From Candidatus Aminicenantota bacterium (GTDB lineage Bacteria; Acidobacteriota; Aminicenantia; Aminicenantales; Saccharicenantaceae), in the NCBI GenBank assembly GCA_026393955.1, contig JAPKZE010000193.1, positions 1-6,409 on the forward strand: 6,409 nucleotides of DNA. The letters are read 5' to 3'. Below, one piece after another: positions 1 to 5,207 of this stretch. The notes beneath the pieces were generated by a model. It searched no databases. It had not been told where the DNA came from and saw only the letters and a program-made list of their open reading frames with translations. How positions within the stretch are numbered: position 1 is the stretch's first letter; each line of letters begins with the position of its first letter. The position numbers and the translations under genes are program-made.

Positions 1-1002
1 ACGGTCAAGTTCAGCCTCAGGAAGGTCCTCGTGCCCGCCCTCGTCGTCGGCGGATTGGTCATCGCCGGGGTCGTCTACCTGGCCAACCGGCCCTCCGACG
101 GGGAGGCTGCCGCCAGGATCCGCCGCGGCATCGTGGCCATCCCGGACGTCTCGGGAGGAAGCGGCCACGGCCCGGTCGTCAAGAGAGCCGCGACGCCGCC
201 GTCGTCCGCGCCAGACGAAGCGCCGGCGGGACCGCCCGGCGTTCCGACGCCTGGTCCGGGCGGAGGCACGGCCTCGGCCATTATGGGCTATCTCGCCCCC
301 TTCATGAAGGACCCGGCCAAGTTCATGGGCGAGAAGGACGCCCTGGAGTTCGAGCAGGCCCTGGCCGAGGTCAAGAAGAAGTACCCGAAAGAAGCGGCCG
401 CCCTGGGCCAGTGGATCGACAGCGTCCAGATCAAGCTGACCGAAGGCAAGAAGCAGAAGGAAGCGGGCAACCTCGAGGCGTCGAAGCGGAGCTACGACCG
501 CGGCGAATCCGAGATGCGCAAGCTCCTGGCCCAGGTCAGCGAGCGGGAGCGGGCCGAGGCGGCGTTCAAGGAGCTGCAGGAGACCAAGCAGAAGATGGCC
601 GGGGCGCGGGGGAGCCGGCCGAACCTGCTCGCCTGGCTCGCGCTCGAAAAGGAAAGGGACGCCTCGGACGCCTTCGTCAAGAACGATTTTTCCGGCGCGC
701 GCATCCTCTGCGGCATCCTGACCCGGGTCCACCTCCTGAGCCCCAAGGCGGGCGACGAGGAGCAGGCCCTGGCCGCCCTGCAGGACCTCACGACGAGCCT
801 CCGCAAGGACGCCGAGACCGCAGAGGCGCCGTCCAAACAGGCCTGGCTCTACGAGCGGGCCGTGACGGAACAGGACGGCGCCCGCCAGATGGCCAAGGAC
901 GGACTCATCCCCCAGGCGGCCGAACAGTACATCCTGGCTTCCTTCCTCTTCGAGAAGGCCAAGGAAGTCTCGCTCGAAAGCGCCCAGGCCGGGCGGGATT
1001 GA
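1..1002 (+). CDS. Membrane-anchored helix-rich protein of unknown function, probably partial at the 5' end
   Basis: I do not recognise a family. The frame is open to the left edge. A GTG at 31 with an AGGAAGG stretch at 19-25 could be the start (323 aa), but the codons before it encode Lys and Arg residues directly ahead of a hydrophobic helix, so the true start may lie just outside the window. Counting from the GTG, residues 2-18 form one transmembrane segment or uncleaved anchor. Residues 40-80 are a Pro/Gly/Ala-rich linker, and residues 85-323 are almost wholly helical and rich in Lys, Glu and Ala. Three helical hairpins of TPR-like appearance are centred near residues 146-150, 218-223 and 290-296, about 73 residues apart, and two are preceded by an Ala-Trp-Leu (201, 271). 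This suggests a membrane-tethered scaffold with its helical domain on one side of the membrane. The phosphatase gene follows 10 nt downstream, so the two are probably co-transcribed. Confidence 0.75.
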   Translation, partial: TVKFSLRKVLVPALVVGGLVIAGVVYLANRPSDGEAAARIRRGIVAIPDVSGGSGHGPVVKRAATPPSSAPDEAPAGPPGVPTPGPGGGTASAIMGYLAPFMKDPAKFMGEKDALEFEQALAEVKKKYPKEAAALGQWIDSVQIKLTEGKKQKEAGNLEASKRSYDRGESEMRKLLAQVSERERAEAAFKELQETKQKMAGARGSRPNLLAWLALEKERDASDAFVKNDFSGARILCGILTRVHLLSPKAGDEEQALAALQDLTTSLRKDAETAEAPSKQAWLYERAVTEQDGARQMAKDGLIPQAAEQYILASFLFEKAKEVSLESAQAGRD

Positions 1003-1012
1003 CGGCCGGCCC

Positions 1013-1444
1013 ATGGATAAGCGGAAGAAGCGTCTTCTGTTCGTCTGCTACGGCAATATCTGCCGCAGCCCGATGGCCGAGGGCCTGGCCCGCAAGCGTC
1101 TCGGCCCGGCCGCGGAGGTCGCCAGCGCCGGCATCGCGGCGGCCGGAGGCCCGGCCTCCGAAGAGGCCGTCCTGGTCATGAAGGTCGTCTACAAGATCGA
1201 CATCTCCGCCCACGTGGCCCGGCCGGTCGGGGCCTTCGACCTCGGCCGTTTCGACCACATCATCGCCATGGACGCGTCCATCTACCACCACCTCCGGACC
1301 GTCTGGGAGGTGCCGGAGGCGGTCCTCTACGGCTGGGACATCGAGGACCCGATCGGCACGGATTACCAGACCTACAAGGAGACGGCGCTCAAGATCGAGA
1401 GACGCCTGGGGCAGCTCCTGACCGCGGCCGGCCTCGAGACCTAA
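1013..1444 (+). CDS. Low-molecular-weight protein tyrosine phosphatase
   Basis: Predicted cytoplasmic LMW-PTP (PF01451), 143 aa, a normal length for the family. It would hydrolyse phosphotyrosine, in bacteria often on BY-kinases and polysaccharide-export proteins. The N-terminal P-loop is the classical CX5R signature: nucleophile Cys12, Asn15, Cys17, Arg18, Ser19, then Pro20. The family SAG motif follows at 38-40, then a His-Val-Ala-Arg segment (67-70) and Met-Asp (86-87). The likely general acid is Asp112 in an Asp-Pro pair near the C-terminus. Only two cysteines are present (12 and 17), both in the P-loop. The extra redox cysteines of thioredoxin-linked arsenate reductases are absent, so a phosphatase is more likely than ArsC. 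The ATG at 1013 lies 10 nt after the upstream stop with no clear Shine-Dalgarno sequence, which suggests coupling or reinitiation. No tyrosine kinase or capsule gene is in the window, so the substrate is unknown. Confidence 0.9.
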   Translation: MDKRKKRLLFVCYGNICRSPMAEGLARKRLGPAAEVASAGIAAAGGPASEEAVLVMKVVYKIDISAHVARPVGAFDLGRFDHIIAMDASIYHHLRTVWEVPEAVLYGWDIEDPIGTDYQTYKETALKIERRLGQLLTAAGLET

Positions 1445-1459
1445 GGCCTCTCCCCCGCC

Positions 1460-2482
1460 TCACCGGTCCATCATCGTCGCCAGGAAGCGCAGCGACGGCA
1501 CATTCTCGAAAATGATCCGGGCGGCCGTCAGCAGCGGAACGGCCAGGATCATCCCCGGAATACCCCAGAGCCAAGCCCAGAAGAACAGGGAAAAGAGGAC
1601 CAGAAGCGGCGACAGGCTGTGCTCCTTGCCCATGAGCCGCGGTTGGACGAAGCGCAGCAGGGCGACATGGATCCCGGTGAGCAGGACCAGGACGAGCCCG
1701 ACCCTGAACGTGAACCCGGCGTCGAGGAACAGGGTCATGATCGAAGGCAGGGCGACGGAGGCGAGAGCGCCCAACGACGGGATGTAGTTGAAGAGCACGG
1801 CCACGACGCCGAAGAGCACGGCGAATCGGACGCCGCAGACGGCCAGGATCGCGGCGACGAGGAGGCCGATGAGGACGTTGACCAGGGTCTTGACCGCCAG
1901 GTACCTCTGGACCTCGCGGTCGATCCGCACGGCCGTCCGGCTCATGGCCGAGGCCGGGCCGGATTCGAACGCCTCTTCCATCTTGCGGGCCAGGCGGCCG
2001 CGGCCGCCGAGGATGAAGATCATGAACATGAAGACGAGCATGAGGTCGGACATGAAGGACAGGAACGGGCCGAGGGCGGAGAGCAGGAAGGTCCCGATCT
2101 GGCCGACATTGAAGCCCTGGACCCACTCCGCCAGCCCGAGCCTCAGACGCGGGTCGGGGACCAGGTGATCGATCCTCTCGAGGAAGGATTGGACCATCTC
2201 CGTATAGGACGGCAGCTCGTCGGCCAGGGTCTTGCCGCTCGAGTAGAAGACCATGCCGATGAGGTAGAGGACGGCGAAGGAGAAGAGGAGGATGAAGACC
2301 AGGGCGACGGACTTGGGCACCTTGCGGAGGACCAGGAAGTTGAGGGCCGGCGAGACCGCGAAGCCGAAGAGAAGGGCCAGGGCGAAGGGAACGAGGATCG
2401 GCTTGGCCAGCTTCAGGAAGACCCCGAACAGGAACAGCACGATGATGCCCACGCCGAACCGGAGCCACTTGTTCTTGTCCAC
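1460..2482 (-). CDS. AI-2E family transporter (PF01594 permease)
   Basis: A 340-aa polytopic inner-membrane protein of the AI-2E exporter/TqsA/YhhT/PerM family, at the usual length. Hydrophobic segments lie near residues 8-25, 28-48, 57-80, 129-160, 196-216, 218-250, 260-278 and 290-320, with a soluble loop between about 82 and 128. Family hallmarks are Asn-Tyr-Ile-Pro-Ser-Leu-Gly at 232-238, Gln-Pro-Arg-Leu-Met-Gly-Lys at 280-286 followed by Leu-Ser-Pro, and a Trp-Gly-Ile-Pro-Gly segment (306-310) running into a late Ala-Val-Pro. The substrate cannot be read from sequence: characterised members export autoinducer-2, and others act as Na+/H+ antiporters. The start is GTG at 2482, supported by an AGGAGG just upstream. 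The gene stands alone, diverges from the M42 pair and converges on the phosphatase gene. Confidence 0.92.
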   Translation of the reverse strand: MDKNKWLRFGVGIIVLFLFGVFLKLAKPILVPFALALLFGFAVSPALNFLVLRKVPKSVALVFILLFSFAVLYLIGMVFYSSGKTLADELPSYTEMVQSFLERIDHLVPDPRLRLGLAEWVQGFNVGQIGTFLLSALGPFLSFMSDLMLVFMFMIFILGGRGRLARKMEEAFESGPASAMSRTAVRIDREVQRYLAVKTLVNVLIGLLVAAILAVCGVRFAVLFGVVAVLFNYIPSLGALASVALPSIMTLFLDAGFTFRVGLVLVLLTGIHVALLRFVQPRLMGKEHSLSPLLVLFSLFFWAWLWGIPGMILAVPLLTAARIIFENVPSLRFLATMMDR

Positions 2483-2492
2483 GCGCCCTCCT
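2483..2492 (-). promoter_or_regulatory. Shine-Dalgarno sequence of the AI-2E transporter gene
   Basis: On the - strand AGGAGG (+ strand 2487-2492) lies 4 nt upstream of the GTG start codon at 2480-2482. The spacing is short, but the match to the anti-Shine-Dalgarno core is complete. It supports the GTG start in the absence of a nearby ATG. Confidence 0.65.
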
Positions 2493-2543
2493 GGCTCCTC
2501 ATCTTAACGGAATTCCCGGGCAAAAGGAATGGGCCGGCGCGCA

Positions 2544-2568
2544 TTGACCGTCGAGCGGAGGCTATGAT
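2544..2568 (+). promoter_or_regulatory. Possible promoter of the M42 operon
   Basis: The 127-nt divergent gap between the AI-2E gene and the M42 pair must hold the promoters for both. On the + strand TTGACC (2544-2549) resembles a -35 box and TATGAT (2563-2568) a -10 box. The spacing is only 13 nt, well below the usual 16-18, so one of the two may be accidental. GATAAG at 2566-2571 would give 16 nt but is a poorer -10. For the opposite strand TAAGAT (complement of 2501-2506) is a weak -10 candidate with no convincing -35. A purine-rich leader of about 40 nt follows up to the ATG at 2610. Confidence 0.25.
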
Positions 2569-2596
2569 AAGAGGAGTCGCGGGGGGAATGGGACGG

Positions 2597-2605
2597 AAGG
2601 GAGAG
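2597..2605 (+). promoter_or_regulatory. Shine-Dalgarno region of the first M42-like gene
   Basis: AAGGGAGAG lies 4 to 8 nt ahead of the ATG at 2610, at normal spacing. Together with the signal peptide that begins at this methionine, it supports the start. Confidence 0.55.
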
Positions 2606-2609
2606 AACG

Positions 2610-3731
2610 ATGTCTCATCGCTTAGGAAGAACAGGCGGGCTCGTCGCCGTGGCCGTCTGCGTGCTTTCGGCCGCGGCGGGCGCGGCCGACCTCAAGACCG
2701 TCACCAAAGAGCTCTTCGCGGTCCCGTCGACGACGGGCAACGAGGACATGCTCGCGGCGAAGATCCGCGCGCTGCTGCCCGCTGATCTAGCGGTCGAGGC
2801 GGACGGCCTGGGCACGATCGCCGTCCGGGCCGGCGGCCCGGCGGGGCCCACGCTCATCCTCGCGGCCCTCGACGGCTACGGCCATATGGTCAGCGGCATC
2901 ACGCCCGACGGATATCTGACCCTCGACCGGCCGGTGGCGCCGCCCCACGCCCGCTTCGACGCCTTCCTCCTCGGCCAACCCGTTATCATCTCGACCGCCA
3001 AGGGCCCGGTCCAGGGCGTCGTGTCCCAGCCGGCCATGCACCTTCTCACGCCGGAGCGGCGGAAGACCCTGGTCGAAGGCTTCTCCCTTGAGAACGCCTA
3101 TGTCGATATCGGGGTCCGCTCGGAGAAGGAAGCCCGGGCCAAAGGCGTCGAGCTCCTCGACGCCGTCACGTATCCGGCCGTCTGGACCGAGCTGGCGGGG
3201 GACCGATGGGCCGGCCCGGGACTCGGACTGAAGGCGGCGGCAGCCGGACTTGTGGCCGTAACCTTGGCCCTGTCCGGCCGTTCCGACGCCGAGGGCGCCG
3301 TTGTCTGCTGGGCCGCCCAGACGAAGTTCGCGGCCCGGGGCCGGGGCGCCCGTCCCGCCGTCGGCGCGGCCCGGGCGAAGACGAGATGGCAACCGGCCCG
3401 GACGATCGTAGTTGACGTCGTCGCCGCCGATAAGGGCGAAGGCTCGCCCGCGACCGGCCGGGGCCCGGTGCTGATCGTGGCCAAGGACGGACCATCGGCG
3501 CTCCGGCAGGCCGTGGAAGCGGCGGCGGCCGCGGCGGGCGCGTCCCTGCAGGTCCTGACCGCCCCCGACTCGTCATTGGCGCTGCCGTTCGCGGCCGCGC
3601 CCGCGGAAGTCGTGACGCTGGCCCTGCCCGTCCGCTTCCTGAACACGCCGTCCGAGGTCGTGGCCGCCAAGGACCTCCAGGCCTTGCGCGACGTCCTCGA
3701 GCGCTTCCTCCGGCCCGGAGGCATAAAATGA
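2610..3731 (+). CDS. Exported M42-fold pseudopeptidase (degenerate active site)
   Basis: A 373-aa homolog of M42 glutamyl-aminopeptidase/endoglucanase-M-type metallopeptidases, aligned by eye with its neighbour. Residues 1-25 look like a Sec signal peptide: Arg4 and Arg7, a hydrophobic core at 11-22, and an Ala-Gly-Ala cleavage site at 23-25. The insert (dimerisation) domain is well kept: Gly-Val-Val near 136-138, Met-His-Leu-Leu at 143-146, and Val-Asp-Ile-Gly at 165-168 followed by a Ser-x-x-Glu-Ala helix. The C-terminus also keeps an M42-like Thr-Pro-Ser-Glu-Val-Val at 346-351. The catalytic residues are gone. The first metal His is Ala86, the bridging Asp is Gly206 (the Asp-Asp-Arg motif reads Gly-Leu-Lys), the Glu-Glu pair is Thr238-Lys239, and the last His is Asn345. 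Only Asp269 remains. The reading frame is intact and family-like, so this looks like a maintained pseudoenzyme rather than a decaying gene. Its stop overlaps the start of the active paralog, which suggests a partner, inhibitor or scaffold role (inference). Confidence 0.82.
   Translation: MSHRLGRTGGLVAVAVCVLSAAAGAADLKTVTKELFAVPSTTGNEDMLAAKIRALLPADLAVEADGLGTIAVRAGGPAGPTLILAALDGYGHMVSGITPDGYLTLDRPVAPPHARFDAFLLGQPVIISTAKGPVQGVVSQPAMHLLTPERRKTLVEGFSLENAYVDIGVRSEKEARAKGVELLDAVTYPAVWTELAGDRWAGPGLGLKAAAAGLVAVTLALSGRSDAEGAVVCWAAQTKFAARGRGARPAVGAARAKTRWQPARTIVVDVVAADKGEGSPATGRGPVLIVAKDGPSALRQAVEAAAAAAGASLQVLTAPDSSLALPFAAAPAEVVTLALPVRFLNTPSEVVAAKDLQALRDVLERFLRPGGIK
3717..3731 (+). promoter_or_regulatory. 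Shine-Dalgarno sequence and ATGA stop/start overlap coupling the two M42 genes
   Basis: GGAGG (3717-3721) sits 6 nt before the ATG at 3728-3730. The TGA stop of the upstream gene (3729-3731) overlaps that ATG as ATGA. This arrangement is typical of translational coupling and predicts balanced synthesis of the two proteins. Confidence 0.8.
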
Positions 3732-4828
3732 ACCAGCGGCTCCTTTCTCTCATCCTTCTCCCGCTCATCTCCGTCTCCTCGGCCGCCGCCCAGTCCAAAG
3801 CCTGGGACATCCTCCGGGAGATCGTCCTCGTCCCCGGCGTCTCGGGCCACGAAGGCCCGGTTTCCGATTTCATCCAGACGCGCCTGCCGGCCGGGGTCAA
3901 GGCCGGGCGGGACGAGATGCACAACGTCTGGTTCACCGTCGGCTCGGGCCGGCCGCACATCCTGTTCGTGGCCCACTCGGACGAGCTCGGCTGGACGGTC
4001 GACAAGGTCACGCCCGAGGGCCGCGTCCGGGTCAAGCCGGGCGGGGGGATACTGCCGCAGACGGTCGAGGCCCGGCCCGTCCTCATTCACACGGCCAAAG
4101 GGGCCGTCCCGGGCATCGTCTCGCCGCGGCCGGGATACGATGAGCGCCCCGCCCAGGGCGAGGCTCCGGAAGCTCCCTTCACGGCCGAGAGCTTCGACAT
4201 CTATCTCGGGGTCGTAACGGAAGCCGAAGCCCGCGCCCTCGGGGTGGCCGAGGGTGACACGGTGACGGCGAAAAAGACCTTCACCGACTTCGCTCCCGGC
4301 CTGATGGCGACGCGGGCGGTCGACGACCGGGCCGGCTGCGCCGCCCTGCTCGATGCGGCCCGGCGTCTCGGGTCCGGACCGGTCAAAGGCAAGACGGTCA
4401 CGTTCGCCTGGGACGTCCAGGAGGAGACGGGCCTCTTCGGCGCCGCCGAGCTGGCCAAGACCCTCAAGCCCGACTACGTTTTCGCCGTCGACACGTTCGT
4501 CTCGACCGACTCGCCTCTCGAATCCAAGCGCTTCGGTTTCCTTCCCGTGGGCCAGGGCGCGGTCGTCCGGGCTATCGACTCGAGCAGCATCACGCCCAAG
4601 GAGGAGATCCTCAAGGTCCTGGCCATCGCCAGGAAGCGCGGCATCCCGATCCAGATCGGCAATTCGCGCGGCGGCAACGACGGCTCGGTCTTCCTCGCCG
4701 GCGGCGCCATCGACATTCCCCTGTCCTGGCCCGGATCGTACGCGCACTCGCTCATCGAGAAGATCGACCGCCGCGACCTCGAAGCCCTCACGGACCTCAT
4801 CCTGGCCATTATCGCCGAGTGGAAATAA
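3728..4828 (+). CDS. Exported M42 family metallopeptidase (aminopeptidase-type), active site intact
   Basis: A 366-aa M42 peptidase (PF05343). Family members are binuclear-metal aminopeptidases that trim peptides and form large tetrahedral (TET) oligomers. Expected residues are all present: His83 with Asp85-Glu86, bridging Asp199 in Asp-Asp-Arg-Ala-Gly, catalytic Glu232 and metal-binding Glu233 in Gln-Glu-Glu-Thr-Gly, Asp255, and His340 in Tyr-Ala-His-Ser. Gly-Gly-Asn-Asp-Gly at 315-319 matches the family Gly-Gly-Thr-Asp loop. The insert domain spans roughly 106-185. Residues 1-21 form a plausible Sec signal peptide: Arg4, a hydrophobic stretch at 5-16, and Ala-Ala-Ala before Gln22. This is unusual because characterised M42 enzymes are mostly cytoplasmic. 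A role in extracytoplasmic peptide utilisation is inferred. It is the second gene of the operon, preceded by GGAGG. Substrate preference cannot be told from sequence. Confidence 0.93.
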   Translation: MNQRLLSLILLPLISVSSAAAQSKAWDILREIVLVPGVSGHEGPVSDFIQTRLPAGVKAGRDEMHNVWFTVGSGRPHILFVAHSDELGWTVDKVTPEGRVRVKPGGGILPQTVEARPVLIHTAKGAVPGIVSPRPGYDERPAQGEAPEAPFTAESFDIYLGVVTEAEARALGVAEGDTVTAKKTFTDFAPGLMATRAVDDRAGCAALLDAARRLGSGPVKGKTVTFAWDVQEETGLFGAAELAKTLKPDYVFAVDTFVSTDSPLESKRFGFLPVGQGAVVRAIDSSSITPKEEILKVLAIARKRGIPIQIGNSRGGNDGSVFLAGGAIDIPLSWPGSYAHSLIEKIDRRDLEALTDLILAIIAEWK

Positions 4829-5145
4829 GCCCCGGGGAGCACTCTGACGGCCGCGGAGGGACTTCGGGGATCGTCTCCGTTCGCTGCGGTAATCCTTCAC
4901 GCCGTCCCGGTCCGGAGCCGACTCAAGTCCTCTCCTCAGATATTTACCAGAATTGGAGCTCCGGGTCCTCCGCTCCAATTCTGCTGGTCGCTCCGAAGAC
5001 TCCGCTTCCCGCCGCTCCTCTCCGCGATACCCTTCAGCCCCTTTTTCCGCGGCCTGGCCCAGGAATCCCCCGTTCGGATAGCCGGCCACCCCTGAGCCCG
5101 ATTGCCAGGCGGTGAAGGGCCAGGATGTCGGCCCGGAAAATGAGC
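4829..5145. other. Convergent intergenic region without a convincing gene
   Basis: About 317 nt lie between the stop of the M42 peptidase and the terminator of acetate kinase. Reading frames here are open on both strands, but they have no recognisable protein signature, no good ribosome binding site and low-complexity Arg/Ser/Pro/Gly composition, as expected for GC-rich non-coding DNA. The region contains the inverted repeat at 4948-4983 and a weaker pair of 8-nt arms, CCTGGCCC at 5053-5060 and GGGCCAGG at 5117-5124, which may be chance. I see no hairpin with a T-tract that would terminate the M42 operon on the + strand. Confidence 0.6.
4948..4983. repeat. 12-bp inverted repeat with a 12-nt loop
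   Basis: CAGAATTGGAGC (4948-4959) and its exact complement GCTCCAATTCTG (4972-4983) flank a 12-nt GC-rich loop. A slipped variant also pairs ACCAG (4946-4950) with CTGGT (4984-4988). The arms are less GC-rich than their surroundings. No T-tract follows on either strand, so it is not a standard intrinsic terminator. It could be a Rho-independent structure without a U-tract, a 3' end-protecting stem, or one copy of a dispersed REP-like palindrome. Confidence 0.65.
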
Positions 5146-5182
5146 AAAAAAAAGGGGGCATGCCCCGGAGGGACATGCCCCC
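5146..5182 (-). terminator. Intrinsic terminator of the acetate kinase gene
   Basis: Read on the - strand, GGGGGCATG (complement of 5174-5182) pairs with CATGCCCCC (complement of 5154-5162). Three further C-G pairs extend the stem after one mismatch, closing on a three-base loop, and eight consecutive T residues follow (complement of 5146-5153). The hairpin begins 25 nt after the acetate kinase stop codon. There is no T-tract on the other side, so it acts in one direction only. Confidence 0.93.
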
Positions 5183-5207
5183 GATGGGATCAAGGGGGAA
5201 GGTCTCT

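Noticed and set aside
411..1181. A 256-codon + strand frame spanning the first gene and the start of the phosphatase gene
   Set aside because: It is a +1 type shadow of the helical protein gene, Arg/Gly/Pro-rich. It contradicts the clear LMW-PTP P-loop frame.
1013..1444. Arsenate reductase (ArsC, thioredoxin-linked type) as the identity of the CX5R protein
   Set aside because: The protein has only the two P-loop cysteines and lacks the downstream redox cysteine pair of that family. No arsenic resistance genes are nearby.
1619..2785. A 388-codon + strand open frame opposite the AI-2E transporter gene
   Set aside because: It is the antisense shadow of a well-supported membrane protein gene. 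The translation is a low-complexity Glu/Asp/Gly/Arg/His-rich chain with no family signature, and it runs through the divergent promoter region.
5053..5124. CCTGGCCC and GGGCCAGG as a functional stem
   Set aside because: The arms are only 8 nt long, GC-rich and 56 nt apart, so chance pairing is likely in this composition.
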